Positions 17,800-26,658 of a stretch of DNA of 64,000 nucleotides are shown piece by piece (position 1 is the first letter of the stretch; every line of letters begins with the position of its first letter). The stretch is from Luteimonas fraxinea. GTDB lineage: Bacteria; Pseudomonadota; Gammaproteobacteria; Xanthomonadales; Xanthomonadaceae. Under the pieces are notes generated by a model. The model saw only the letters and a list, made by a program, of their open reading frames with translations, was not told the origin of the DNA and did no database searches. The stretch spans positions 1,612,001-1,676,000 of the forward strand of contig NZ_CP089507.1 in assembly GCF_021233355.1 (NCBI RefSeq). Reading direction: 5' to 3'. A program made the position numbers and the translations under genes.

Positions 17800-18804
17800 T
17801 CAGTACCGCAGCACCGCGCCGCCGACCGACAGGCCGGCGCCGGTGCCCAATAGCAGACAGGTCTGCCCGCGCTGCAGGCGGCCGGCATGAATCGCGTGGT
17901 GCAGCGCATGCGGCAGCGAGGCCGCGACCTGGTTGCCGTGTTCGCCAAGGATGCGCACCGTGCGCGCTTCAGGCAGACGCAGCGCCTGCATCATGCGGTC
18001 GAGACCACCGCCCGAAGCCTGATGCGGGACGATGCAGTCGAGCGCGTCGGTCGTGAGACCGGCCGATTCGAGCAGGCGCGTCAGCAGGCGCGGCAGACGA
18101 CGGCCAGCCGTGCGGAACGTCGCCGGGCCGTCCATCTCGAAACGATAGGCATCGCGATCGTCGTTGCGCGGATCGCCCGGCGCGATGCGCGTGCCGCCGC
18201 CGCGGATGCGGCAGGCATCCGCACCGTCGGCGAAGGTCTCCATGCGCCAAGCCAGCAGCGCCGAATCCTCACCGGGCGCCGCGGCACCGAGCACGACCGC
18301 CGCCGCGCCGTCGCCGAACAACGGTGCAGTCACCGGATCGTCGGCGCGCAGGCCGCGCGACGGCACTTCGCTCGCGACGACGAGCACGCGTCGATACCGG
18401 CCGGCCGCGATCGATGCAGCGATCAGATCCAACGCGACCAGAAAGCCGAGGCAGGTCGCGTTGATGTCGAAGGCCGGAATGCCCGAGCCGCCGAGACCCA
18501 GCGCGCGTTGCACCAGCGCGGCCTGACAGGGAATCGGCTGCTCCATGACGGCACAGGTCGAAACGATCGCATCGAGCGCGCTGGCGTCGATGCCGGCCGC
18601 GTGAAGCGCCGCTTCGGCAGCGCGGGCCCCCATCCACGATGCGGTTTCGTCATCGCCCGCGACGCCGCGCATCGCGACACCCGTCGCGGCTTCGCTGCTG
18701 CCCGGCGCAAGCCCCAGGCGCGTATCGAACACCGTCGACGCCACGCGCTGCGCCGGGTGATGGCAGCCGGTCCCGAGAATGCGCAGGCCCGCAGGCGCAT
18801 CCAT
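17800..18804 (-). CDS. 3-oxoacyl-ACP synthase III-like ketosynthase
   Basis: Thiolase-fold condensing enzyme of 334 residues, FabH/OleA-like. The complete Cys-His-Asn triad is visible: C118 in NATCLGF, H261 in VPHQASG and N291 in GEHGNQVAAS. The C-terminal GTGAGLSVGGAVLRY is typical of ketosynthase III. Housekeeping FabH normally lies in a fab cluster; this copy leads a set of hydrolase, reductase and glycosyltransferase genes, suggesting a special acyl-condensing role. Its ATG (18802-18804) shares one base with the folK stop (TGATG), so translation is coupled to folK. Substrates (acyl-CoA or acyl-ACP) are not known. Confidence 0.9.
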   Translation of the reverse strand: MDAPAGLRILGTGCHHPAQRVASTVFDTRLGLAPGSSEAATGVAMRGVAGDDETASWMGARAAEAALHAAGIDASALDAIVSTCAVMEQPIPCQAALVQRALGLGGSGIPAFDINATCLGFLVALDLIAASIAAGRYRRVLVVASEVPSRGLRADDPVTAPLFGDGAAAVVLGAAAPGEDSALLAWRMETFADGADACRIRGGGTRIAPGDPRNDDRDAYRFEMDGPATFRTAGRRLPRLLTRLLESAGLTTDALDCIVPHQASGGGLDRMMQALRLPEARTVRILGEHGNQVAASLPHALHHAIHAGRLQRGQTCLLLGTGAGLSVGGAVLRY

Positions 18805-19307
18805 CAGCCGGGCGCGTCCGCGTCGAGTCCATCCACGCGTGCGAACACCGTGTCGCGATCCGCGTGCGCGTTCCACAACTGCGCGAGCGGCGTGCCGTCG
18901 ACCGGATGCGTCCAGTCGGGTGCGATTTCCGCAGCGGGTCGCAGCACGAAGGCGTGGCGCAGTTCGTCACGCGGGATCCGGAGATTGCCGGCGCCGCTCA
19001 GCACCGCGTCGTCGAACAGCACGATGTCGATATCGAGCGTGCGATCGCTGTAGCGCGGACCGCTGCGATCACGCCCGTGCGCGTCCTCGAGTGTGTGCAG
19101 CCAGTCGTTCAACGCGGCCGGCGTGAGGTCGGTGCGCAGCGTCGCCGCGGCATTGAGGAAATCCGGGCCGATGTAGCCGACAGCCGGAAAGCGGTAGACC
19201 GCCGAGACCACCAAATCGTCGAAGCGCGCCCGCAACGCGGCGATCGCCGCGCGCAGATGGGTCTCGGGATCGACATTGCTGCCGAGGCTGAGCAGGGCGA
19301 TGGGCAT
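18804..19307 (-). CDS. folK: HPPK (6-hydroxymethyl-dihydropterin pyrophosphokinase)
   Basis: Transfers pyrophosphate from ATP to 6-hydroxymethyl-7,8-dihydropterin in folate synthesis. The 167-residue product shows SLGSNVDPETHL at about 7-18, FLNAAATLRT, and the signature RYSDRTLDIDIVLFDD with the metal-binding D-x-D. The ATG at 19305-19307 gives the standard HPPK N-terminus; an upstream in-frame ATG at 19331 is possible. It is separated from folB by a mechanosensitive-channel gene, and its stop overlaps the start of the ketosynthase III gene. Confidence 0.95.
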   Translation of the reverse strand: MPIALLSLGSNVDPETHLRAAIAALRARFDDLVVSAVYRFPAVGYIGPDFLNAAATLRTDLTPAALNDWLHTLEDAHGRDRSGPRYSDRTLDIDIVLFDDAVLSGAGNLRIPRDELRHAFVLRPAAEIAPDWTHPVDGTPLAQLWNAHADRDTVFARVDGLDADAPG

Positions 19308-19374
19308 GGCGCGCTCCGGTGGGGGCGCCATGATCGCCGATTGCCCCGCGTCCGCGCGAGGCGTGGCGCTTGGC

Positions 19375-20697
19375 TCAGCCGGCGTCGGGCGCAGGCACCG
19401 GCGGTTCGGCGCGCACACGCGGGCCACGCGTGTGCGCTGGATCGCCCGCATCGTCGAGCCGGCGCAGATTGACGTCCAGCGGCGCGTCGCTGTGCGCCTG
19501 GAACACGCGCAGGTCGAACTCCGGCAGGATCGCCAGCATGTGGTCGAAGATGTCCGACTGGATGCCCTCGTAGACGCCCCACGCGGTGCTCGAGGTGAAC
19601 GCCCAGATCTCCAGCGGCAGACCCATCTCGGTGGGCTGGTGCTGGCGCACGAGCATCGTCAGATCCTGGTTGATGCCGGGATGGTTGCGCAGGTAATGCT
19701 CGATGTAGGCGCGGAACGTGCCCAGATTGGTGACGCGCCGGTGGTTGACCGGCTCGGCGCCGTTCGCGGCCAGACGCGCGTTCCATTCCTGCAGCTCCTG
19801 TTCCTTGCGGTCCAGATAGCCGTCGAGCAGGCTGAAGCGACGGAAGTGTTCGATCTCCGCCGGTTCCAGGAAGCGCACGCTGCGCTGGTCGAGATGGAGC
19901 GCGCGCTTGATCCGGCGGCCGCCGCCTTCCGACATGTGACGCCAGTTCTTGAACGAATCGCTGACCAGCTTCTTGGTCGGCACCGTGGTGACGGTGCGGT
20001 CCCAGTTGCGCACGGTGATCGTGTGCAGCGCGATGTCGATGACGTCGCCGTCGGCGTTCTGGCCCGGCATCTCGATCCAGTCGCCGAGACGCACGCGGCC
20101 GTCGTTGCTGATCTGCACGCTGGCGACCAGCGACAGGATGGTGTCCTGGAAGATCAGCATCAGCACCGCGGTCATCGCGCCGAGGCCGGTGACGATGTGC
20201 AGGAATTCCGCGCCGATCAGCGTCGCGACGACCGAGATGCCGACCAGCACGAACATGATGATCTTCGCGACCTGGAAGTAGCCCTTGATCGGCTTGTTCT
20301 GCGCGTCGGGGCGGCGCTCGTAGTTGCGGTTGATCGCGTCGAGGCCCTTCGAGATCGCCATCGCGATCGTCACCACCACGAACACCTGGCACAGCGCCTT
20401 GACCACGGTCACCAGCTGCGGCGGCAGGTCGGGGACGATCGAGATGCCGGCCGAGATCACCAGTGCCGGCACGACGTTGGCCAGACGCGGAATCACCCGC
20501 AGCCGCACTTCCTGGTCGTGCTGCGCGCCGCCGAGCGGCGACTTCATCAAAAGCTGCCGGAGTCCCCGCAGCAGCACGTGCTTGGTGACGAAATTCGCGA
20601 TCCACGCCAGCAGCAGCAACGCGCACAACACCGTGACGGTATAGGCCCAGGGATACGGCGCAAGGACGTCGCGGAGGCGTTCGAGTTGTGTCTGCAT
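19375..20697 (-). CDS. MscS-family mechanosensitive channel, YbdG-like
   Basis: Inner-membrane channel of 440 residues. About five N-terminal helices precede the MscS core. The sequence GLGAMTAVLMLIFQDTILSLVASVQIS at the pore helix is reproduced only in part here (LIFQDTILSLVASVQIS). The beta domain carries RVRLGDWIEMP, DGDVIDIALHTITVRNWD and TVPTKKLVSDSFKNWR, all characteristic of the YbdG (MscM) subfamily that opens on hypo-osmotic shock. The C-terminus ends in a low-complexity Pro/Arg tail of about 30 residues. It lies between folB and folK without an obvious link to folate synthesis. Confidence 0.92.
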   Translation of the reverse strand: MQTQLERLRDVLAPYPWAYTVTVLCALLLLAWIANFVTKHVLLRGLRQLLMKSPLGGAQHDQEVRLRVIPRLANVVPALVISAGISIVPDLPPQLVTVVKALCQVFVVVTIAMAISKGLDAINRNYERRPDAQNKPIKGYFQVAKIIMFVLVGISVVATLIGAEFLHIVTGLGAMTAVLMLIFQDTILSLVASVQISNDGRVRLGDWIEMPGQNADGDVIDIALHTITVRNWDRTVTTVPTKKLVSDSFKNWRHMSEGGGRRIKRALHLDQRSVRFLEPAEIEHFRRFSLLDGYLDRKEQELQEWNARLAANGAEPVNHRRVTNLGTFRAYIEHYLRNHPGINQDLTMLVRQHQPTEMGLPLEIWAFTSSTAWGVYEGIQSDIFDHMLAILPEFDLRVFQAHSDAPLDVNLRRLDDAGDPAHTRGPRVRAEPPVPAPDAG

Positions 20698-20753
20698 CGT
20701 GCGGGGATCTCCGGGTCGCGCGCCACGCAGGCGCTACGCCAGCCCGCGTTGCA

Positions 20754-21110
20754 TCAGGTCTGGCGCGTACGTTCGATATGGACGCCGACCGCGCGTGCAC
20801 CACGCACCGCACCCGGCTTGCTGAGCTTCAATCGTACCCAATCGACCTTGAACTCCTCGATCACAATCGCCGCGCAACGCTCGGCGAGCGTCTCGACGAG
20901 ACCGAATTCCGATGCCGACACGTAGTCGATCAGCCGCTTGCTGACGGCCTTGTAGTTCAGCGTGTCGTGGATGTCGTCGCTGGCCGCGGGCACGCGGTTG
21001 TCGAACGCCATCTCCACATCGAAGACCAGCGGCTGGCGGATGCGCCGCTCCCAGTCGTAGATGCCGATCAGCGCCTCGATCTCGAGGCCTTCGATGAAGA
21101 CTTTGTCCAT
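20754..21110 (-). CDS. folB: dihydroneopterin aldolase
   Basis: Cleaves 7,8-dihydroneopterin to 6-hydroxymethyl-7,8-dihydropterin and glycolaldehyde, the step before FolK. The product is 118 residues, the usual length. Family signatures are the N-terminal DKVFIEGLEIEALIGIYDWER, DTLNYKAVS and the catalytic LVETLAER segment, with the C-terminal LKLSKPGAV strand. It lies 68 bases downstream of tsaD and 56 bases upstream of the YbdG-like channel gene, all on the minus strand. Confidence 0.95.
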   Translation of the reverse strand: MDKVFIEGLEIEALIGIYDWERRIRQPLVFDVEMAFDNRVPAASDDIHDTLNYKAVSKRLIDYVSASEFGLVETLAERCAAIVIEEFKVDWVRLKLSKPGAVRGARAVGVHIERTRQT

Positions 21111-21178
21111 GGCGGCGATTGCATGCGGCGGAAAGTCCGCAGCTTAGCGGCAGCGATGCGGTGGCGTCGCGTGGCTGA

Positions 21179-22213
21179 TCACGCCGCGGCGAGCGGCGGC
21201 AACGTCGCCATATCCCAGCGCGGCACCACGTGCACCGCGGCATCGCCGTACTGGCCGGCTTCGAGACGCAACGCGCCGGCGAACGCGATCATCGCGCCGT
21301 TGTCGGTGCACAGCGCCGGACGCGGGAAACAGACGCGACCACCGCGACGCTGTGCGTCGGCGCGCAGCTTCTCGCGCAGACGCGTGTTCGCGCCGACTCC
21401 GCCGGCGACGATCAGCGTGTCGAAGCCCGTGGCATCCAGCGCGCGTGCGCACTTGATCGCCAGCGTGTCGACCACCGCGTCTTCGAAACCGCGGGCAATG
21501 TCGGCCTTCGTCGTGTCGGTCTTGTCGCTGGCCTGCCAGGCCAGCAGCACCTGAGTCTTGAGCCCGCTGAAGCTGAAATCCAGGCCCGGGCGCGTCGTCA
21601 TCGGCCGCGGAAACTTGAACACGCCGGGCGTGCCGTGTTCCGCCAGCGCCGCCAGCTGCGGACCGCCCGGATACGGCAGGCCCATCATCTTCGCGGTCTT
21701 GTCGAAGGCCTCGCCGGCGGCGTCGTCGAGCGTCTCGCCGAGCAGGCGGTAGCTGCCGATCGCGTCGACGGCGACGAGCTGCGTGTGTCCGCCCGACACC
21801 AGCAACGCGACGAACGGCGCAGCCGGCGGATCGTCTTCCATCAACGGCGCCAGCAGATGGCCTTCCATGTGGTGCACGCCGATCGCCGGCACATCGAGAC
21901 CCCAGGCCAGCGCGCGCGCGACACCGGCGCCGACCAGCAGCGCGCCGACCAGGCCCGGACCGGCGGTATACGCCACGCCGTCGATGTCGTCGGTCGACAG
22001 GCCGGCTTCGTCCAGCGTCTGCCGCACCAGCGGCAACAGCTTGCGCACGTGGTCGCGGCTGGCGAGTTCGGGTACCACGCCGCCGTATTCGGCGTGCAGC
22101 GCGATCTGGCTGTAGACCGCATGCGCGCGCAGGCCGTCGACGCCGCCGATCGCGGTGTCGTACACGGCGACGCCGGTTTCGTCGCAGGAGGTTTCGATGC
22201 CGAGGACTTTCAT
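21179..22213 (-). CDS. tsaD: tRNA t6A synthesis protein TsaD
   Basis: Catalytic subunit of the threonylcarbamoyl-transferase that makes t6A at position 37 of ANN-decoding tRNAs, acting with TsaB and TsaE. The 344-residue protein begins [14 protein letters not shown] and has the metal-binding HHMEGH (H115, H119), VSGGHTQL, and late [13 protein letters not shown] and [10 protein letters not shown] segments. Forty-two upstream in-frame codons were dropped because the ATG at 22211-22213 matches the family start. It is divergent from rpsU, the classical arrangement in gammaproteobacteria. Confidence 0.97.
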   Translation of the reverse strand: MKVLGIETSCDETGVAVYDTAIGGVDGLRAHAVYSQIALHAEYGGVVPELASRDHVRKLLPLVRQTLDEAGLSTDDIDGVAYTAGPGLVGALLVGAGVARALAWGLDVPAIGVHHMEGHLLAPLMEDDPPAAPFVALLVSGGHTQLVAVDAIGSYRLLGETLDDAAGEAFDKTAKMMGLPYPGGPQLAALAEHGTPGVFKFPRPMTTRPGLDFSFSGLKTQVLLAWQASDKTDTTKADIARGFEDAVVDTLAIKCARALDATGFDTLIVAGGVGANTRLREKLRADAQRRGGRVCFPRPALCTDNGAMIAFAGALRLEAGQYGDAAVHVVPRWDMATLPPLAAA

Positions 22214-22272
22214 CGGGGGACTGCCTTCGAAGCGGAAACGGAAGGCCGCGTGGCGCGCGGCGACCCCACGGC

Positions 22273-22302
22273 TTGCACACCGCTGCAGGGGACCGCTATG
22301 AT
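22273..22302 (+). promoter_or_regulatory. sigma70-like promoter of rpsU
   Basis: TTGCAC at 22273-22278 and TATGAT at 22297-22302 are separated by 18 bases, close to the sigma70 consensus. The predicted start near 22309 gives a leader of about 88 bases before rpsU. It overlaps the divergent tsaD upstream region. Confidence 0.75.
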
Positions 22303-22396
22303 ACGCGGCTCGCCGGGCCTGAGCCCGGTGGTATCGCATTCGAAATTCGATTCGAGCCGGCCGTCAGGACCGGACGATCAGATCCCCGGAGATTCC

Positions 22397-22612
22397 ATGC
22401 CAAGCGTCAAAGTCCGCGAAAACGAGCCCTTCGAGTTTGCGCTGCGTCGTTTCAAGCGCACCTGCGAGAAGGCCGGTGTGCTCGCTGAAACCCGCAAGCG
22501 CGAGTTTTACGAGAAGCCGACCCAGGAGCGCAAGCGCAAGGCAGCTGCTGCTGTGAAGCGTCAGTCGCGTCGCGTTTCGCGCGACGTCACCAAGCGCCAG
22601 CGCCTGTATTGA
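22397..22612 (+). CDS. rpsU: 30S ribosomal protein S21
   Basis: Small basic ribosomal protein of 71 residues involved in translation initiation. The N-terminus [20 protein letters not shown] and the Lys/Arg-rich C-terminal half match S21 throughout. The ATG at 22397 follows a weak GGAGA sequence. It begins the macromolecular-synthesis region (rpsU ... dnaG) and is followed at once by an intrinsic terminator. Confidence 0.98.
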   Translation: MPSVKVRENEPFEFALRRFKRTCEKAGVLAETRKREFYEKPTQERKRKAAAAVKRQSRRVSRDVTKRQRLY

Positions 22613-22656
22613 CCGGCCCGGGCCGGGGTTTCCCCGGTTCGACCGTTCGATGAAGC

Positions 22657-22691
22657 AAAAAGCCGGCAGCGCATTGCGCCGCCGGCTTTTT
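22657..22691. terminator. intrinsic terminator after rpsU
   Basis: Stem AGCCGGC/GCCGGCT flanked by AAAAA on the left and TTTTT on the right, about 45 bases after the rpsU stop. It can act in either direction and probably separates high rpsU expression from the downstream genes. Confidence 0.85.
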
Positions 22692-22756
22692 GTCGTCTCC
22701 GCCGTGGGCCCGCCCGGTCCCGGCACGTCCCGCACCCGTTGCACCTGGAGCCCGCC

Positions 22757-23200
22757 ATGACCCTGAAGCAGCAACTCACCGAAGACATGAAGGCCGCGAT
22801 GAAGGGCGGCGACAAGCACGCACTCGGCGTGATCCGCCTGATGCTGGCCGCGATCAAGCAGCGCGAAGTCGACGAGCGCATCGAGCTCGACGACGCCGCC
22901 GTGCTGACCGCGCTGGAGAAGATGGTCAAGCAGCGCCGCGATTCAGTCAGCCAGTTCGAAGCGGCGAGCCGCGAGGATCTGGCCCAGGTCGAGCGCGAGG
23001 AGATCGTCATCATCGAGCGCTATCTGCCGGAGAAGCTCGGCGAAGACGAGATCCTGGCCGCGATCGCCAGCGCCAAGGCCGAAACCGGTGCCACCAGCCC
23101 GGCCGACATCGGCAAGCTGATGGGCGTGCTGAAGCCGATGCTGGCCGGCAAGGCCGACATGGGCGTGGTCTCGCGTCTGGTGAAGCAGTCGCTGGGCTGA
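22757..23200 (+). CDS. GatB/YqeY domain protein
   Basis: Protein of 147 residues of the YqeY family, related to the tRNA-binding tail domain of the amidotransferase subunit GatB; its own function is not established. Segments LKQQLTEDMKAAMKGGDK, LGVIRLMLAAIKQREVDER, IERYLPEKL and MGVLKPMLAGKADM are typical. The ATG at 22757 is preceded by GGAG. The next gene starts in its stop codon (TGATG), showing translational coupling. YqeY next to rpsU and dnaG is common in bacteria. Confidence 0.92.
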   Translation: MTLKQQLTEDMKAAMKGGDKHALGVIRLMLAAIKQREVDERIELDDAAVLTALEKMVKQRRDSVSQFEAASREDLAQVEREEIVIIERYLPEKLGEDEILAAIASAKAETGATSPADIGKLMGVLKPMLAGKADMGVVSRLVKQSLG

Positions 23201-23697
23201 TGACCGCCGGCGACGGCATCGTTCTGCGCCCGGCACGTCCCGACGACGTGCCGCTGGTGCTCGCGCTGATCCGCGAACTGGCGGAGTACGAGCGCCTGTC
23301 CGATGCCGTCGTCGCCGATACGGACCTGCTCGCCGACGCCCTGTTCGGTGACGCGCCCGCGGCCGAAGTCGTGATCGCCGAAGTCGACGGCACGCCCGCC
23401 GGCTTCGCGCTGTTCTTCCACACGTTCTCGACCTTCCTCGGCCGTCGCGGCCTGTATCTGGAAGATCTGTTCGTGCGCCCCGCGTATCGCGGCCGCGGCA
23501 TCGGCACGCAGCTGATGCGGCATCTCGCCGCGCTCGCAGTCGCGCGCGACTGCGGTCGCTTCGAATGGACCGTGCTCGACTGGAATGCGCCGGCGATCGG
23601 TTTCTATCGTGCGCTCGGTGCGCAGCCGCAGGACGGCTGGACCGTGCAGCGCGTCGAAGGCGACGCCCTGCGCCCACTCGCGAAGACGACGCGCTGA
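23200..23697 (+). CDS. GNAT N-acetyltransferase (diamine-acetyltransferase-like)
   Basis: GNAT enzyme of 165 residues resembling spermidine/diamine acetyltransferases. LFFHTFSTFLGRRGLYLEDLFVRPAYRG is characteristic and spans the acetyl-CoA strand; RGRGIGTQL at about 95-103 is the pyrophosphate loop; WNAPAIGFYRALGA follows near 125-138. A polyamine or thialysine-like substrate is possible but not shown. The start ATG overlaps the yqeY stop by one base. Confidence 0.86.
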   Translation: MTAGDGIVLRPARPDDVPLVLALIRELAEYERLSDAVVADTDLLADALFGDAPAAEVVIAEVDGTPAGFALFFHTFSTFLGRRGLYLEDLFVRPAYRGRGIGTQLMRHLAALAVARDCGRFEWTVLDWNAPAIGFYRALGAQPQDGWTVQRVEGDALRPLAKTTR

Positions 23698-23801
23698 GAC
23701 GCACGGCGCTTCACGCGCTGCTACGACCTCGTGCATAAGGTGACGGCAACGCCGCAGTGGACGCACGCGCTCCACACGTCGGCCTTCAAGAATCGCCACG
23801 C

Positions 23802-24785
23802 ATGAGCACGTCGCCACAGGACACCCAGGACACCGATGCACCCGTGCGCCACACGCGCTGGGGCCGTCTTCGCACACGCGTCGACAAGGGCGTGACCCGC
23901 TTCGAGGAAAGTCTGCCGGCGGCGATGGTCAAGCGTTTCGTCGATGCCGACCTGCTGACCCAGGCGGCGTCGCTGTCGTTCTACACGCTGATCTCGCTGG
24001 CGCCGATGCTGGTGCTGGTGCTGTGGATCACCGCGTCGCTGTATCCATCCGCGCAGGAAGCGCTGCTCGAGCAGATCGGTGCGCTGGCGGGCGCCGGCGC
24101 CCGCGATGTCGCCGGCACCGTGATCCAGAACGCCACCGAGCAGCCCGACATCGGCTCGCTTGCAGGTCTGTGGAGCACACTGCTGCTGTTCGTCGGTGCG
24201 ACGGTCGTGTTCGCGCAGCTGCAAGGCACGCTGAACCTGATCTTCCGCACCGACGGCGATCGCCTGCCGGGCGGCCTGATGGTGTTCCTGCGCAAGCGTG
24301 TGTTCTCCGCCGGCGTGGTGTTCGCACTGGGCTTTCTGGTGCTGGTGTCGACGCTGATGACGACCGCGGTGGAGTTCATCTTCGCCAACGTGCCGTCGAT
24401 CCTGCCGCTGGTCGGCAACACGCTGATGCTGGTGCTCTATTCGTTCGCGTTCGCAGTGCTGTACCACTATCTGCCCGACCGCCGCGTGCGCTGGCGCCAG
24501 GCCCTGTTCGGCGGCGTGGTGACGTCCGTGCTGTTCGTCGTCGGGCGCTGGGGCATCGGCATCTACATGACCCACGCCGCGCCCGGCAGCGCCTACGGCT
24601 CGTTCGGCACGCTGGTGATCCTGCTGGTCTGGATGTATTACGCGGCGACGATCTTCTTCGTCGGCGCGCTGATCACCGCGGTCGTCGACGAACGTGTGCG
24701 CCGCAGCTCGGTCGACCGTGCATTGCAGAAGCGCGCCGAGCGCCAGGCGGCTGCGCTTGCGAAGGGGCCGCCGCCCGCGGTTTGA
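23802..24785 (+). CDS. YihY/BrkB-family membrane protein
   Basis: Inner-membrane protein of 327 residues of the YihY/virulence-factor BrkB family, formerly mis-named RNase BN. Six hydrophobic segments are visible, with LTQAASLSFYTLISLAPML near the first and GSAYGSFGTLVILLVWMYYAATIFFVGALI near the last, the best conserved parts of the family. The ATG at 23802 is chosen over upstream codons. The C-terminus is a charged, Arg/Ala-rich tail of about 30 residues. The molecular function is unknown. Confidence 0.9.
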   Translation: MSTSPQDTQDTDAPVRHTRWGRLRTRVDKGVTRFEESLPAAMVKRFVDADLLTQAASLSFYTLISLAPMLVLVLWITASLYPSAQEALLEQIGALAGAGARDVAGTVIQNATEQPDIGSLAGLWSTLLLFVGATVVFAQLQGTLNLIFRTDGDRLPGGLMVFLRKRVFSAGVVFALGFLVLVSTLMTTAVEFIFANVPSILPLVGNTLMLVLYSFAFAVLYHYLPDRRVRWRQALFGGVVTSVLFVVGRWGIGIYMTHAAPGSAYGSFGTLVILLVWMYYAATIFFVGALITAVVDERVRRSSVDRALQKRAERQAAALAKGPPPAV

Positions 24786-24922
24786 AGAAAGCGCGCCGGA
24801 TGCGGCGATCCGCGCGGCGCGTGGCATCCTAGCGTCCGCATGATCCGCGTCGCCCCCACCCTGCCCCGCCTGCCCCGCGCCCGCCCTGCGGTCGTGTGCG
24901 TCTGCCTGCGTGGAACCCGCTG

Positions 24923-26650
24923 ATGGCGCGCATCCCCGACGCCTTCATTGACGACCTGCTGGCGCGCACCGACATCGTCGAAGTGATCAACGCGCGCGTG
25001 CCGCTGAAGCGGCAGGGCAAGGAATATTCGTCGCGCTGCCCGTTCCACGACGAGCGCTCGGCGAGCTTCACCGTCTCGCCGACCAAGCAGTTCTATCACT
25101 GCTTCGGCTGCGGGGCGCACGGCACCGCGATCAGCTTCCTGATGAATTACGACCGCCTCGAATTTCTAGATGCGGTCGACGAGCTGGCCAAGCGCGCCGG
25201 CATGGAAATTCCGCGCGACACCCAGCAGCGCGAGGCGCGGCCCGACAGTGCGCCGATGTACGACGCGCTCGATGCGGCGTCGCGCTTCTTCGTTCGCGAA
25301 CTCGCAGGCAACGACGCCGCGCGCAGCTATCTCGATGGCCGTGGCGTCGACGCCACGATCCGCGAGCAGTTCGCGATCGGCTACGCGCCCGATGGCTTCT
25401 CGGCATTGAAGGACGCGCTGGGCAAGGACGACGCACGCCGCATCGCGGTGCTGGAGAAGGTGGGCCTGCTGTCGAAGAACGACCGCGGCCACAGCTACGA
25501 CAAATTCCGCGACCGGGTGATCTTCCCGATCCACGACCGCCGCGGCCGCGTGATCGCGTTCGGCGGCCGCGTGCTCAAGCCCGAGGATTCGCCCAAGTAC
25601 CTCAACTCGCCCGAGACGCCGCTGTTCCACAAGGGCCGCGAACTCTACGGCCTGTGGCAGGTGCGCCAGGCCAACCAGAAGATCGAACGGCTGGTCGTGG
25701 TCGAGGGCTACATGGACGTGGTCTCGCTGTTCCAGTTCGGCGTGCCGCAGGCGGTCGCGACCCTGGGCACGGCGACCACGCCCGACCATGCCGAGCTGCT
25801 GTTCCGCAATGCGCCCGACGTGTTCTTCTGCTTCGATGGCGACGCCGCGGGCCGCCGCGCCGCGACGCGCGCGATGGAATCGGTGCTGCCGCGCATGCGT
25901 GATGGCCGCCAGGCGTTCTTTCTGTTCCTGCCTGACGGCGAAGACCCCGACACCATCGTGCGCACCGAAGGCGCGCCCGGTTTCGAGGCCCGCCTGACCC
26001 AGGCGACGCCACTGTCGACGTTCTTCTTCGACACCTTGGGCGACGGCATCAACCTGTCCACGCTGGACGGCAAGGCGCGGCTGGCCGAACGCGCCAAGCC
26101 GATGCTGGCGCAGATTCCCGACGGCGCCTTCGCCGACCTGATGCGCCAGCGGCTCAGCGAGCTCACCGGCCTCGGCGGCGCCGCGCCTGCGCAACAGGCC
26201 GCGCCCAGCCGCATGTTGCGCGGTGGTCGCGGCGCGCCGCCGCCCAAGCGCAGCGTGGTGCGCCATGCGATCGCCCTGCTGCTGCAGAAGCCCGGCTTGG
26301 CCGCGCAACTGCCGCCGCCCTATCCCTTCGTCGCCCTGCGCCAGCCGGGCATCGAACTGCTGACCGAGCTGATCGCCATCGGCAGCGTCCGCCCGGACAT
26401 CACCACGGGCGTGCTGCTGTCACAGTTCGAGGAACGCGAGGAAGCGCCAGCGCTGCGCAAGCTCGCGACGCAGGATCTCGCCGGCGACGAGGCCTCGTGG
26501 GAACAGGAACTGCGCGACGCGATCAAGCAACTCGACCGCCAGGTGCTGCAGCAGCGCATCGACGACCTGCTCGGCCAGCAGCGCGAGGGCACGCTCGACG
26601 CCGCCGGCAAGCAGGCGCTGCGGGAACTGCTGCTCCAGCGCGCCCGCTGA
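24923..26650 (+). CDS. dnaG: DNA primase
   Basis: Makes RNA primers at the replication fork and interacts with DnaB. The 575-residue protein has an N-terminal CHC2 zinc ribbon (C39, H42, C60, C63), a TOPRIM core with VVVEGYMDVV and CFDGDAAGRRAA, and a C-terminal helicase-binding domain from about 440, after a Gly/Arg/Pro-rich linker. The start ATG at 24923 yields the usual MARIPDAFIDDLLAR; nine earlier codons were rejected. In many proteobacteria rpoD follows dnaG; here a lipoprotein gene follows instead. Confidence 0.97.
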   Translation: MARIPDAFIDDLLARTDIVEVINARVPLKRQGKEYSSRCPFHDERSASFTVSPTKQFYHCFGCGAHGTAISFLMNYDRLEFLDAVDELAKRAGMEIPRDTQQREARPDSAPMYDALDAASRFFVRELAGNDAARSYLDGRGVDATIREQFAIGYAPDGFSALKDALGKDDARRIAVLEKVGLLSKNDRGHSYDKFRDRVIFPIHDRRGRVIAFGGRVLKPEDSPKYLNSPETPLFHKGRELYGLWQVRQANQKIERLVVVEGYMDVVSLFQFGVPQAVATLGTATTPDHAELLFRNAPDVFFCFDGDAAGRRAATRAMESVLPRMRDGRQAFFLFLPDGEDPDTIVRTEGAPGFEARLTQATPLSTFFFDTLGDGINLSTLDGKARLAERAKPMLAQIPDGAFADLMRQRLSELTGLGGAAPAQQAAPSRMLRGGRGAPPPKRSVVRHAIALLLQKPGLAAQLPPPYPFVALRQPGIELLTELIAIGSVRPDITTGVLLSQFEEREEAPALRKLATQDLAGDEASWEQELRDAIKQLDRQVLQQRIDDLLGQQREGTLDAAGKQALRELLLQRAR

Positions 26651-26658
26651 TTCCGAAA

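Noticed and set aside
13022-18804. Identity as the oleABCD long-chain olefin cluster
   Set aside because: KAS III and an epimerase-like reductase are present, but there is no OleC-like AMP-dependent ligase and no large OleB-type hydrolase. MBL and two glycosyltransferase genes do not belong to that pathway.
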